Numbered from the stretch's first letter, positions 53,599-62,103 are shown. The stretch: 64,000 nucleotides of DNA from Streptomyces sp. NBC_01231 (GCA_035999765.1 CP108521.1:10168001-10232000), one strand, 5' to 3'. Notes: a model not told the origin generated them from the letters alone. Made by a program: numbers and translations.

Positions 53599-54483
53599 TC
53601 ATGCGCCCTCGGTTTCCAGAAGCGTCATCAGCGCCCGGGCGGCGGGACTGGCCGCCTGCGGAGGCGGCAGCAGCGCGACCGTCTCGTACGCCGCGTCGTC
53701 GGTGCCCTTGAGCGGGAGGGCGGCGAGGGCCTCCCGCTTGTGCCGGAAGTGCCGGGGCACGACGGCGATGCCGAGGTTCTCGTCCACCAGGTCGAGGAGG
53801 CTGTGCACGTCGTTCACCTCCAGTGCGACCGTCCGGCGCACGCCCGCCGCGGCGAACGCGGCGTCCGTGATCCGGCGCGGCCCCCAGTCCGGGTGGAAGT
53901 CCACGAAGACCTCGCCGCCGATCTCCTCCGGTGTGACCGCCGCGCCGACGGTCGCGAGCCGGTGGTCGGGATGGCACAGCACGGTCATCGGCTCACTGGT
54001 CAGCGGTACGGAACGCAGCTGGTCGGAGTCGGCCCGGGTGCGTACCGCGAAGGCCAGATCGAGACGGCCGGCGGCGACCTCCTCGGCGAGCGCGCCCGCT
54101 CCGGCCTGCCGCAGCCGGATCTCCACGTCCGGGTGGTGCCGTCGGAAGACGGCCAGCAACCGCGCCACCTGCACGCCCGCGATGCACTGCTCGGTGCCCA
54201 GTGCGAGGGTGCCGCGCAGCACGCCCTGCACGGCGGCGACGGCCTCGTGCGCGGACCGGACCTGTGCGAGGATCCGTTCGGCCTCGCTCAGCAGCGCCCG
54301 CCCGGCCTCGGTGAGCGTCACCCGGCGGGTCGTCCGTACGAACAGCGGGGTCTGGAGCTCCCGCTCCAGCGCCCGGATGGAGGCCGACAGGCCCGACTGG
54401 GACACCATGAGGCGTTCCGCGGCCCGGGTGAAGTGCTGGTCCTCGGCGACCGCGACAAAGTGCTGGAGATGGCGCAGTTCCAT
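53599..54483 (-). CDS. LysR-type transcriptional regulator, 294 aa
   Basis: N-terminal HTH (MELRHLQHFVAVAEDQHFTR, then ERLMVSQSGLSASIRALE) and a substrate-binding domain with VEVNDVHSLLDLVDENLG-like sequence. It is divergent from the aldo/keto reductase gene at 54610 and probably regulates it. An ATCCG-N11-CGGAT repeat lies in the 126-bp gap. It may also act on the DinB gene transcribed with it. Confidence 0.9.
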   Translation of the reverse strand: MELRHLQHFVAVAEDQHFTRAAERLMVSQSGLSASIRALERELQTPLFVRTTRRVTLTEAGRALLSEAERILAQVRSAHEAVAAVQGVLRGTLALGTEQCIAGVQVARLLAVFRRHHPDVEIRLRQAGAGALAEEVAAGRLDLAFAVRTRADSDQLRSVPLTSEPMTVLCHPDHRLATVGAAVTPEEIGGEVFVDFHPDWGPRRITDAAFAAAGVRRTVALEVNDVHSLLDLVDENLGIAVVPRHFRHKREALAALPLKGTDDAAYETVALLPPPQAASPAARALMTLLETEGA

Positions 54484-54496
54484 GATTGAGAAGCCT

Positions 54497-54517
54497 ATCC
54501 GCTGAATTCCATCGGAT
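54497..54517. promoter_or_regulatory. Candidate LysR binding site between divergent genes
   Basis: ATCCG-N11-CGGAT, a 5-bp inverted repeat with the 11-nt spacer typical of LysR sites, 14 bp upstream of the lysR start and 93 bp upstream of the reductase start. Confidence 0.5.
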
Positions 54518-54609
54518 TCTTCTGTTGGACCACTGTCCCAGGTCACGACAGAGTGGGCACCGGTTCCCTGGGAACCAGGTTCCACCGTGCCAACCCCTCT
54601 GGAGTCGCG

Positions 54610-55605
54610 TTGTACACCGCACACCCCGACCGTTACGCGGACATGCCCTACCGGCGCACCGGACGCAGCGGTCTGAAGCTTCCCGCGCTGTCGCTCGGCC
54701 TGTGGCACAACTTCGGCCCGGCGGACCGCACGGTCGAGACGCAGCGCGCCATCCTGCGCCGTGCCTTCGACCTCGGGGTCACCCACTTCGACCTGGCCAA
54801 CAACTACGGCCCGCCGCCCGGCGCCGCCGAGTCCGCCTTCGGTGAGGCCCTGAAGGCCGACTTCGCGTCCTACCGCGACGAGCTGGTCATCTCCACCAAG
54901 GCCGGCTACCTGATGTGGCCCGGTCCGTACGGCGAGTGGGGCTCGCGGAAGTATGTGCTGTCCTCGCTGGACCAGAGCCTGAAGCGGATGGGCCTGGACT
55001 ACGTCGACATCTTCTACTCGCACCGCCCCGACCCGGAGACTCCCCTGGAGGAGACGATGGGCGCGCTGCACTCGGCTGTCCAGCAGGGCAAGGCGCTGTA
55101 CGTCGGTATCTCCAACTACTCGGCCGAGCAGACCCGTGAGGCCGCCCGCGTCCTGGGCGAGCTGGGCACCCCGCTGCTCATCCACCAGCCCCGTTACTCG
55201 ATGCTCGACCGCCGCCCGGAGGACGAGGGCCTCCTCGACGCGCTGGACGAGCTCCAGGTCGGCTCGATCGTCTTCTCCCCGCTGGAGCAGGGCCTGCTGA
55301 CCGGCCGCTACCTCGACGGCATCCCCGAGGACTCGCGGGCGGCGAGCGACAGCCCGTTCCTGAACTCGGACGCGGTCACCGAGGACCTGGTGGGGCAGTT
55401 GCGTGAGCTGAACGACGTCGCCAAGTCCCGCGGCCAGACCCTGGCCCAGCTGGCGCTGGCCTGGGTGCTGCGGGGCGGCCGGGTCACCTCCGCCCTGGTC
55501 GGCGCGAGCAGTGCGCAGCAGCTCGAGGACAGCGTCGGTGCCATCCGCAACCTGGACTTCGACGCGGAGGAGCTGGCGCGGATCGAGGCGATCGTGAGGC
55601 GGTGA
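54610..55605 (+). CDS. Aldo/keto reductase, YghZ (glyceraldehyde-3-phosphate reductase) type, TTG start, 331 aa
   Basis: NADPH-dependent reductase of the YghZ/Kv-beta-like branch that reduces L-glyceraldehyde 3-phosphate and other aldehydes such as methylglyoxal. Catalytic Asp and Tyr: THFDLANNYGPPPG; Lys: ISTKAGYL; His: FYSHRPD. SVGAIRNLDF and SALVGASSAQQLED are in the cofactor site. The TTG start at 54610 has GGAG 5 nt upstream and gives the usual N-terminus (YTAHPDRYADMPYRRTGRSG). Divergent from the LysR gene. Confidence 0.9.
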   Translation: MYTAHPDRYADMPYRRTGRSGLKLPALSLGLWHNFGPADRTVETQRAILRRAFDLGVTHFDLANNYGPPPGAAESAFGEALKADFASYRDELVISTKAGYLMWPGPYGEWGSRKYVLSSLDQSLKRMGLDYVDIFYSHRPDPETPLEETMGALHSAVQQGKALYVGISNYSAEQTREAARVLGELGTPLLIHQPRYSMLDRRPEDEGLLDALDELQVGSIVFSPLEQGLLTGRYLDGIPEDSRAASDSPFLNSDAVTEDLVGQLRELNDVAKSRGQTLAQLALAWVLRGGRVTSALVGASSAQQLEDSVGAIRNLDFDAEELARIEAIVRR

Positions 55606-55615
55606 GCCTCAGGGT

Positions 55616-55636
55616 GTGCGGGGCATGACCCCGCAC
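55616..55636 (+). terminator. Hairpin after the aldo/keto reductase gene
   Basis: GTGCGGGG-CATGA-CCCCGCAC, perfect 8-bp stem, 11 bp after the stop. Confidence 0.65.
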
Positions 55637-55648
55637 GATCTCGTCACC

Positions 55649-55682
55649 GGCCGGGCGCCGACCTCCAGGTCGGAGCCCGGCC
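55649..55682. terminator. Large hairpin between convergent genes
   Basis: GGCCGGGC-G-CCGACCT and AGGTCGG-A-GCCCGGCC, 15 paired positions, a 2-nt apex and one internal mismatch. It probably serves both converging genes. Confidence 0.65.
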
Positions 55683-55777
55683 GCGTCAGCCGAGCCGCTC
55701 TTCCAGTCGCACGGTCACCGTGCCCCCCGCTCCCAGAAGACCACCGGTAGCGCGGAAACTCATCGCGGCGACGTCCC

Positions 55778-56161
55778 TCAAGCTCCTACGGGCACCCGGT
55801 CCAGGAAACCCAGCACGGCCTTGATCCGGCCGTCCGCGTCCAGGGTGATCACGTCGGAGCCGGCCAGCGGCGCCGAGCCGTCGGTCTCGTGCACCAGCTC
55901 CCAGGAGAAGCGGGCGGTGTCGTGGTGCCCGTCCACCGCGCCGGTCAGCCGGAAGGCGAAGCCCGGGAACTGCTCATGGGCCCCCGCGATCACCGCCGCG
56001 ATCTGCTCGTGGCCGCCTGCATCGGAGACCGGGTCGGTGTAGGTGCCGTCCTCGGTCCAGACGGCGGCGACCGCCTTGGCCCGTGCGTCGGGCTCCCGGG
56101 TGTTCCAGGCCTCGAAGTAGTGGGCGACGGCACTCTCGTAACGGTCGGTGTTCGCGGGCAT
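55778..56161 (-). CDS. SnoaL-like / NTF2-fold protein, 127 aa
   Basis: Cone-shaped NTF2-like fold: VAHYFEAWNTREPDARAKAV, WTEDGTYTDP, HEQIAAVIAGAHEQFPGFAF and ITLDADGRIKAVLGFLDRVP. Family members are isomerases, hydrolases or ligand binders; function here is unknown. GAGGCTGATCTCCC precedes ATG 56161. Monocistronic. Confidence 0.82.
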   Translation of the reverse strand: MPANTDRYESAVAHYFEAWNTREPDARAKAVAAVWTEDGTYTDPVSDAGGHEQIAAVIAGAHEQFPGFAFRLTGAVDGHHDTARFSWELVHETDGSAPLAGSDVITLDADGRIKAVLGFLDRVPVGA

Positions 56162-56497
56162 GGGAGATCAGCCTCCATCGAGGACGTACCTGCTGGTCGG
56201 AAGCCGGATCCGGGCTCTCGCCGATCCGGTACCGCAACTCTGCCCGGATCGGCGCCGCGGGTCGATTACCCCTCAGGTCATGACGACTCTGGCGAGCACC
56301 CGTGGCATTTCGGCCATCTTGGGCGGTGAATATGCCAGGAGACTGGCCGGAAAGGTGTGGTGACAGTGTTTCAGTAGTGAACATACTCAACTGCTAGGCA
56401 CTTCACATCCAGCGAAGGGCCGATCACGCACAGCGCATGAGCCGCACCGAGGGCGAGGCCCGGCCGACAGGCCGGCAGAGCAACGGGGGAGTGGATC
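56162..56497. other. Intergenic region with AT-rich promoter-like island
   Basis: 336 bp between divergent genes. No gene is seen. An AT-rich island at about 56363-56397 (GTGACAGTGTTTCAGTAGTG and the following 20 bp) contains an imperfect palindrome CAGT...ACTG and is the likely promoter of the TTA-containing gene at 56498. Confidence 0.45.
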
Positions 56498-56908
56498 GTG
56501 CACGACGAGTTCCTGTGTCACGTCACGGGGTACGGCACCTGTGACGGTCGGCGCATCGGCGTACCCCTGGGGACCTACCGAGCCCCCACCCTCGCTCTCG
56601 CCCTGTGGTGGCTGCGCGACCGCGCCTCCTGGATGGCCGACCGGCTCGACCCCCGGCCGGAGGCCGAGCACTTACCGGCCGGTGCGCTCGTCCCCGTCGC
56701 CGGCGCGGTGACCGACGTGCCCGCCGTACTGCGCGCCTGGTGCGCGGATCCGACCCAACAGGAGCTGGTCGCCGATGAGCTGGCCGCCGGGCGACTGGTC
56801 CGGATCGCCGCCTTCGACGACACCACCGAGTACGAGCTGCTGGCGGAGTCGGTCGACGCCCTGCGGATGCAGCGCACCGCCGCGGCACTCTTCACGCCCG
56901 TCGCCTGA
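56498..56908 (+). CDS. Hypothetical protein with a TTA codon, 136 aa
   Basis: Not recognised. Soluble protein with two Cys near the N-terminus (FLCHVTGYGTCDGRR) and a helix-rich remainder (ALALWWLRDRASWMADRL). GTG 56498 has GGGGGAG 7 nt upstream. Codon 59 is TTA (56672-56674), so expression probably waits for the bldA tRNA. It stands alone behind an AT-rich promoter-like island. Confidence 0.65.
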   Translation: MHDEFLCHVTGYGTCDGRRIGVPLGTYRAPTLALALWWLRDRASWMADRLDPRPEAEHLPAGALVPVAGAVTDVPAVLRAWCADPTQQELVADELAAGRLVRIAAFDDTTEYELLAESVDALRMQRTAAALFTPVA

Positions 56909-57036
56909 GCAGCGTCCTCGAGAAAGCCGCATCAGGCGCGCGAGTTGATGTATCGGTAGATTTCAGCCACGACGGAGTGGCCGGTCGTACCGAGGTCACT
57001 GGTCGTCTCGCGTCGGCCTGCCGAGCTTCGTGCCCC

Positions 57037-57453
57037 TCAGGCCTGACCGAGCCCGTTCAGCGGCACCCGCCGTGCCACCATCCTGCGGCGGCTGATCCGC
57101 CAGCCGTCGGCGACCCGCACCACGAGGTCCTCGTGCGTCACGGATCCGCACGAGCCGTCCGCCATGACGCCCAGCCCCTTGGACCTGACCCGGACCCCGC
57201 CGTCAGCCGTCTCCCCCTCGATCACCACGTTGGTGACGTGGTGCGCGACCGGGTTCCGCGCCCCCAGGGCCAGCGCCGCCTTCATCAGGGCGTCGAGGCC
57301 GACGACCTCGCCCTGTCCGAAGTCCGACAGGTCGTAGACGACGTCGGTGGTGAAGACCTCCGCCGAACGGTCCAGCTCCCCGTCATCGATCAGGTGCCCG
57401 TACAGCGCGATCAACTCGTGGACGGCCAAGCGGTCTTCGAGCGTCGGTGTCAT
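57037..57453 (-). CDS. SnoaL-like NTF2-fold protein, 138 aa
   Basis: SnoaL_4-type protein: HELIALYGHLIDDGELDRSA, FTTDVVYDLSDFG, HHVTNVVIEG and GWRISRRRMVARRVPLNGL. Asp and His residues of the family's active cavity are kept. Possibly a ring hydroxylase or isomerase partner; no pathway is adjacent. AAAGGG precedes ATG 57453. Follows the streptophobe gene in the same direction by 44 bp. Confidence 0.82.
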   Translation of the reverse strand: MTPTLEDRLAVHELIALYGHLIDDGELDRSAEVFTTDVVYDLSDFGQGEVVGLDALMKAALALGARNPVAHHVTNVVIEGETADGGVRVRSKGLGVMADGSCGSVTHEDLVVRVADGWRISRRRMVARRVPLNGLGQA

Positions 57454-57497
57454 GCCCTGCCCTTTCGTCGACAGGGTGCACGCTCCCACACCCGGCC

Positions 57498-58778
57498 TCA
57501 CCGGTTCCAGCCGGGTCCGGCCGCCACCTGCCGCCGCATCGGGCGCGCCAGCAGCCCGCCGAGGAAGCCGGTGACCAGGCCCCACAGCGCGGCCAGGCCG
57601 AGCGCCGCCCACAGCTCGGGCTCGAGGAACAGCTCCCCGCGGAGGCCGCCCCCAAGATCGCCGATGCCGAGCAGGGACAGGCCGTAGTGCGCGGAGATGT
57701 GGCCGACGAGGCAGATCATGAGCACCGTGAGGGTGAGGGCCACCGCCATGTGCAGGGCGTGCTGCCAGGAGCGTGTCCGGGCCGGTGTCCGGACCGCCAT
57801 GGCGAAGGCCGCGGCCGACAGCAGGACCGCGTTCACAGCCACCAGCCACCACACCCGGCTGTCGTACTCGGCGATCGTGCCGAGGTTCAGGGACGCGGTG
57901 TCCCGGCCGCGCAGCACCTCGTCGAGCACATGCGGCACGGGCAGCCCGAACGGTCCCTCCACCCGGCCGTTCCAGGTGGCGCCCAGACCGATCGTGAGCG
58001 TGAGCCAGACCAGGTTCGGCATACCGAGCAGGATCAACGCGCAGGTCTCCGCCGCGTGGCCCCGGGTCGCCGCGACGACGAGGCCGATGAGGACGCCGAG
58101 GACCACGCACGCGAGCAGCAGCACCACCATGGCGTGTGCGGCAGGGCGCACCGACTCCTGGAAGCGCAGCAGCCCCGGTGGCAGCGGAGCCCCACGCGAC
58201 ACCAGCAGCGCCAGCACCAGCACACCGGCGAGCCACAGCAGGCCGAGGACGAGGGTCAGCGGTACGTCCGTGGTGAAACCCACCTTCGGCGCCACGCCGA
58301 ACAGGTCCCCGAGGTCGGCCAGCGTGCCGTCCCCGAGGGAGAGTGCGAAGGTCTGGCGTGCCCCGTAGGCCAGACCGAGGAGCGCCGCCAGCCACAGCAC
58401 GGCGATCCGGGCCGCCCAGCCGGCCAGTTCGGTGGTCCGGGCGACCGCTCGGTGCCGCAGCGGACGCAGGAAGCCCGCGCCGAGCGCCAGGACACCCACG
58501 AGCGTGACCGACAGCGGGATCACCGTCAGCCCCGCCCGGGTGTCCGCCAGCGCCCCGGCGTCTCCCGACAACTCGATCGTGCCGCCCACGGCCGTCACGA
58601 CCGTGGCCGCGACCACCCGGGGGAACGCGTCGTCGGGGAGGTCCGTCGCACCGGCCGCCCACAGTCCCAGTGCAGCCGTCACGCCCATGACGAGCAGCGC
58701 GCCCATCACCGTGGCCGCGGCCTGCACCCAGCCGTGGCGGGCGAAGACTGCCTGGTCATCAGGGGGCGGCGGACTCAC
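57498..58778 (-). CDS. Streptophobe family polytopic membrane protein, 426 aa
   Basis: Very hydrophobic protein with about nine to eleven transmembrane helices, starting SPPPPDDQAVFARHGWVQAA and ending GGLLARPMRRQVAAGPGWNR. The Streptomyces-restricted streptophobe family has a matching length and Trp/Gly-rich helix ends; its function is not known. In other genomes it is often beside a short zinc-ribbon or kinase gene; that is not the case here. GTG 58778 is the first start in frame. Confidence 0.78.
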   Translation of the reverse strand: MSPPPPDDQAVFARHGWVQAAATVMGALLVMGVTAALGLWAAGATDLPDDAFPRVVAATVVTAVGGTIELSGDAGALADTRAGLTVIPLSVTLVGVLALGAGFLRPLRHRAVARTTELAGWAARIAVLWLAALLGLAYGARQTFALSLGDGTLADLGDLFGVAPKVGFTTDVPLTLVLGLLWLAGVLVLALLVSRGAPLPPGLLRFQESVRPAAHAMVVLLLACVVLGVLIGLVVAATRGHAAETCALILLGMPNLVWLTLTIGLGATWNGRVEGPFGLPVPHVLDEVLRGRDTASLNLGTIAEYDSRVWWLVAVNAVLLSAAAFAMAVRTPARTRSWQHALHMAVALTLTVLMICLVGHISAHYGLSLLGIGDLGGGLRGELFLEPELWAALGLAALWGLVTGFLGGLLARPMRRQVAAGPGWNR

Positions 58779-59003
58779 GCTGCCACGCTAAGCAGCCGTC
58801 GCGTCACGCGCCCGCCGGGAGGGCCGTCCGCGTCGGCCTGCCGCCGACCGGTAGGGGCGGAGCGCCCCTCGGGCCGCGCACCACGATCACCACCGGTCCG
58901 GCGTAAGGGGCGTCACGGGGACTCGGGGACTGCGATGCTCGGCTTGGGGTACGAGCACTGGTGCAGCAGCGTCCGGCCAGTCCGGCTTCCGAGAGAGAAA
59001 CGC

Positions 59004-59471
59004 ATGATCGAGCACCTGGACGGGGCAGTGATACCGACTGGTTTCGACGTGCCCGTGGAACCGCTATGGCGGGCGGCACACTACACCGGTGAGCCGGGAT
59101 GTATTGCCGAGGCGCGGGCCTTCGCCGCGAGCTTCCTGGAGCAGCTCAGGACCGAGTGGTGCGCCGACGTGGGCCGTCGCACCGAGGGGGAGTTGCTCCT
59201 CGTGGTCAGCGAACTGGTCACCAACGCGGACCGGCACAGCGACGGCCCGTACATCCTGGAACTGGAAGGCACGGACACGTCGGTCGCGGTGGTGGTCTAC
59301 GACAGCAGCGCCGCCCTGCCCCGGCGCTTCCCCAAAGACCCGCAGCGCATCGGCCGGCACGGACTGGAGATCGTCCACGCGCTGGCCGCCGAGATCGCTG
59401 TCGAGCGGGTGCCGGTCGGCAAGCGGGTACGCGCCCTCATCGGGCTGAGCGGGGAACGACCGACGTCCTGA
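59004..59471 (+). CDS. RsbW-like ATP-binding (HATPase_c) protein, 155 aa
   Basis: GHKL-fold serine kinase/anti-sigma type regulator. The N box is SELVTNADRHS, the G1 region is VAVVVYDSSAALPRR and the G2-like region is IGRHGLEIVHALAAE. In Streptomyces these bind SigB/F-type sigma factors or phosphorylate anti-anti-sigma proteins. No anti-anti-sigma gene is nearby. ATG 59004 follows GAGAGAGAAA. It converges with a SigB/F-type sigma gene, separated by an 18-bp hairpin, and may be its anti-sigma factor. Confidence 0.83.
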   Translation: MIEHLDGAVIPTGFDVPVEPLWRAAHYTGEPGCIAEARAFAASFLEQLRTEWCADVGRRTEGELLLVVSELVTNADRHSDGPYILELEGTDTSVAVVVYDSSAALPRRFPKDPQRIGRHGLEIVHALAAEIAVERVPVGKRVRALIGLSGERPTS

Positions 59472-59527
59472 CCGCTGACTGCGGCCCACCGAGGTCCTGG
59501 GACATGGAGAACATGGACGGCACATAG

Positions 59528-59572
59528 ATCGCGGGTGCCGCCCCCCTTCTGCGTGGGGGCGGCACCCGCGAT
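59528..59572. terminator. 18-bp perfect hairpin between convergent genes
   Basis: ATCGCGGGTGCCGCCCCC pairs perfectly with GGGGGCGGCACCCGCGAT around a 9-nt loop. It very probably ends transcription of both the ATPase and the sigma gene. Confidence 0.82.
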
Positions 59573-59592
59573 TCAGTGTCCGGTCCGGGTGG

Positions 59593-60483
59593 TCAGGCGC
59601 AGCCCAGCTCGCCCAGCATGCCCTGGCGCAGTCGGGTGATGATCCGCTTGATCAGTCGGGACACGTGCATCTGCGAGCAGCCGAGACGCTCGCCGATCTC
59701 CGCCTGGGTGGCCTCCTCCACGAACCTCATGTGGATGATCTCCCGATCGCGTTCGCTCAGTTCGGCCATCAGCGGGGCGAGGGACTGGAAGTCCTCCACG
59801 AGCCGCAGCCCGTCCTCCTCGACACCGATGAAGTCGGCGAGGACGGCCTCGCCGCCCTCCGCCCCGTCTCCGGTGAGCGCCGCGTCCAGCGACGAGGAGT
59901 TGTAGCCGTTGGAGGCGATCTGGGCCTCGACCACCTCGTTCTCGGCGATGTTCATCAGCGTGGCGAGCTCGGCCACGGTCGGCTCGCGGTCCAGGCGGCT
60001 GGCGAGCTCCTCCCGGGCCTTGGCCAGCTCCACGCGCAGCTCCTGCAGCCGCCTCGGCACGTGCACGGCCCAGGTGGTGTCACGGAAGAACCGCTTGATC
60101 TCGCCGACGATGTAGGGGAGCGCGAACGACGTGAACTCGACCTCGCGTGACAGTTCGAAGCGGTCGATGGCCTTGATCAGACCGATCATCCCGGTCTGGA
60201 CGATGTCCTCCATGTCGTCGCCGCGACCGCGGAACCGGCCTGCCGCGAACCGCACGAGGGACATGTTCATCTCGATGAGCGTGTTCCGCGCGTACTGGTA
60301 CTCGTGCGTACCTTCCTCAAGCTCGGTCAGTCGCTTGAAGAACTGGCGGGAAAGCGCTCGGGCGTCACGAGGTGCCACGGTCCGCGGGTTCTCGACTCCA
60401 GGCAGCGGCCCGTCACCCGTCGTCCTGGTCCCGGCGGTCTGCCTCACGACCTGTGCCTCAGACCGGATCACGGCGGTGTCCAT
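59593..60483 (-). CDS. RNA polymerase sigma factor, SigB/SigF/SigG family, 296 aa
   Basis: Group 3 sigma factor for stress or differentiation. Region 2 includes RFRGRGDDMEDIVQTGMIG and EFTSFALPYIVGEIKRFFRD. Region 3 covers about residues 155-215. Region 4 HTH is TQAEIGERLGCSQMHVSRL. ATG 60483 is preceded by GGGAGAGG; the longer N-terminal reading to 60939 is not supported. A SigB-type promoter (GCAT-N15-GGGTAC) upstream suggests self- or cross-control. Regulated, by family precedent, by an RsbW-like ATPase such as the one converging on it. Confidence 0.92.
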   Translation of the reverse strand: MDTAVIRSEAQVVRQTAGTRTTGDGPLPGVENPRTVAPRDARALSRQFFKRLTELEEGTHEYQYARNTLIEMNMSLVRFAAGRFRGRGDDMEDIVQTGMIGLIKAIDRFELSREVEFTSFALPYIVGEIKRFFRDTTWAVHVPRRLQELRVELAKAREELASRLDREPTVAELATLMNIAENEVVEAQIASNGYNSSSLDAALTGDGAEGGEAVLADFIGVEEDGLRLVEDFQSLAPLMAELSERDREIIHMRFVEEATQAEIGERLGCSQMHVSRLIKRIITRLRQGMLGELGCA

Positions 60484-61019
60484 TACCTCTCCCTCGAAAG
60501 TCACGGCTCGACCTCTGCCTCTTCGTCCTAGGTCGTCTCGGGTCCTGCTCCGGCTTCGCGGCGTACGGGTACCCGCATCGCGGTGACATATGCATGTCGG
60601 CCGCGAACCGACGAACCGTTCCAGGTCCTTCGGTCTTGCGCCTACCCGGGCCATCATGACGCATTCCCATGAAGTTGCCGAGAGGCGGAAAATCGGCGGT
60701 GGGCCGCAGCCGCGACCACGCACGCCTGCCCGCGTCACCGATCCCCCGGAGACAGACGGGATTTCTGCGGGACCCAGCCGTTCACCCCTGGAGATGAAGG
60801 GCGAAGGTCCGGGGGTCGCCCGCCGCTCGATGCCGCCGCCGAATCTCTCGCTGCCGGGGTCGCTGCGCCATCTGGCCGAAAGGGTGCGGTTCCGGTTCCG
60901 CGGAGTGCCGGCCGAGGAGCACGGTCGTGAACGTCCCACGGCACCACCGCACCGCGCCGTGATTCCACCCAGGGCGGAATGCCGGGCCGTTCACGGTTGA
61001 GAAAACCTAGTCTTGAGAG
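60484..61019. other. Divergent intergenic region of sigma factor and popR
   Basis: 536 bp without a convincing gene; ORFs here have Arg/Pro-rich, non-protein-like composition. It holds a SigB-type promoter for the sigma gene (60569-60593) within the palindrome CGGGTACCCG. Near 61008-61013 TAGTCT precedes the popR GTG by 7 nt, so popR may be leaderless. Confidence 0.55.
60569..60593 (-). promoter_or_regulatory. SigB-type promoter upstream of the sigma factor gene
   Basis: On the minus strand GCAT, then 15 nt, then GGGTAC, which fits the Streptomyces SigB consensus GNNT-N14-16-GGGTAC/T. Start point would be about 80 nt before the sigma ATG. The -10 element lies in the perfect palindrome CGGGTACCCG. 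Confidence 0.4.
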
Positions 61020-61472
61020 GTGAGCGACCAAGCGCCGAACCAAGCCCGCGTGATACCCCTGCGCCCGCCTGCCGTGCGCCCGGGGAACGCCCGCCCCGCG
61101 TCCGAACGGCCCGCCGCGTCCCCGCCCCGCCAGGTGCCGCCGGCCCCCTCTCCCCTCGAACCCCGCGCGCCGAAGGAACCCCTGTGGCGCGACCTGGTCG
61201 GCGACGCCCTGCGCCGTGAACGCCTCGCCCAGGACCGCACCCTCAAGGACGTCGCCGACGAGGCCCGGATCTCCATGCCGTACCTCTCGGAGGTCGAGCG
61301 CGGCCGCAAGGAGGCCTCCTCGGAGGTCCTCGCGGCCGCCGCCCACGCCCTCGGCCTGGGGCTCGGCGACCTGCTGTCGCTGGCGCAGGGCGAGCTCACC
61401 CGCCAGACCCGGTCCGTCCGGAGCCGCGGCCGCTCCACCGCTCCGTACAACGGGCTCTGCCTGGCCGCCTGA
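61020..61472 (+). CDS. popR: PopR/ClgR-type HTH activator of clpP3-clpP4, 150 aa
   Basis: XRE-family regulator close to ClgR: LVGDALRRERLAQDRTLKDV, ISMPYLSEVERGRKEASSEV is the HTH and its recognition helix. About 50 Pro/Arg-rich residues precede it. The C-terminus NGLCLAA ends in the Ala-Ala known to mark PopR for degradation by ClpP1/ClpP2 in S. lividans. The gene converges on clpP4 and a perfect TCTGCC-N3-GGCAGA box, the PopR/ClgR site, lies upstream of clpP3. It therefore should activate clpP3-clpP4 when ClpP1/P2 activity is low. GTG 61020. Confidence 0.88.
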   Translation: MSDQAPNQARVIPLRPPAVRPGNARPASERPAASPPRQVPPAPSPLEPRAPKEPLWRDLVGDALRRERLAQDRTLKDVADEARISMPYLSEVERGRKEASSEVLAAAAHALGLGLGDLLSLAQGELTRQTRSVRSRGRSTAPYNGLCLAA

Positions 61473-61494
61473 CGAACCGCGCGGGGCCGGCGCC

Positions 61495-62103
61495 TCAGAC
61501 CGTCACGAGGCGCCGGGTCACCACCTCGTCGGCCAGGCCGTACGCCACCGCCTCCTGGGCGGTGAACACCTTGTCGCGGTCCATGTCCGCGCGCAGCGTC
61601 TCGACGTCGTGGTGGGTGTGTCGTGCCAGCACCTCCTCCACCTGGGAGCGGATCCGGACCATCTCCTTGGCCTGGAGGGCGAGATCGGACACGGTGCCCT
61701 GCCGTCCTCCGCTGGCCGGCTGCCCGAGCAGCACGCGCGCGTGCTCCAGGACGAACCGCCGTCCGGGGTCCCCTCCGGCCAGCAGCACGGCCGCCGTGGA
61801 GGCCGCCTGTCCGACGCAGAACGTCGAGATCGGAGCCTGCACGTACGTCATCGTGTCGTAGATCGCCATGAGCGAAGTGAACGATCCGCCGGGCGAGTTG
61901 ATGTAGATCGCGATCTCGTTCTCCGGGGCGGAGGACTCCAGGTGGAGGAGTTGCGCGATCACGACGTTCGCCACGCCGTCGTCGATCTCGGTCCCCAGGA
62001 AGATGATCCGCTCCGACAGGAGCCGGCTGAACACGTCGTACGACCGCTCGCCCTGCGGGGTCCGCTCGACGACGTTCGGAATCGTGTAGCTCCCCATGGT
62101 CAC
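61495..62103 (-). CDS. clpP4: ClpP-family subunit ClpP4 with the catalytic His replaced by Gly, 202 aa
   Basis: ClpP fold, second gene of the clpP3-clpP4 operon. The oxyanion GGS motif is in [17 protein letters not shown]. Ser102 lies in [15 protein letters not shown] and Asp177 in DMDRDKVF. Twenty-five residues after the Ser, where His must be, the sequence is [12 protein letters not shown]: Gly127. The subunit therefore should not be proteolytic alone and may be a structural or regulatory partner of ClpP3. The start (GTG 62103, or ATG 62097) overlaps the clpP3 stop. Otherwise it is full length and normal, so it is not a pseudogene. Confidence 0.9.
   Translation of the reverse strand: MTMGSYTIPNVVERTPQGERSYDVFSRLLSERIIFLGTEIDDGVANVVIAQLLHLESSAPENEIAIYINSPGGSFTSLMAIYDTMTYVQAPISTFCVGQAASTAAVLLAGGDPGRRFVLEHARVLLGQPASGGRQGTVSDLALQAKEMVRIRSQVEEVLARHTHHDVETLRADMDRDKVFTAQEAVAYGLADEVVTRRLVTV

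Noticed and set aside
57447..59003. N-terminal extension of the ATPase frame over the streptophobe gene
   Set aside because: It is antisense to a family-matching membrane protein; family-like sequence begins at ATG 59004.
60484..60939. N-terminal extension of the sigma factor
   Set aside because: Extension is Arg/Pro-rich; ATG 60483 has a good GGGAGAGG site and gives normal family length.
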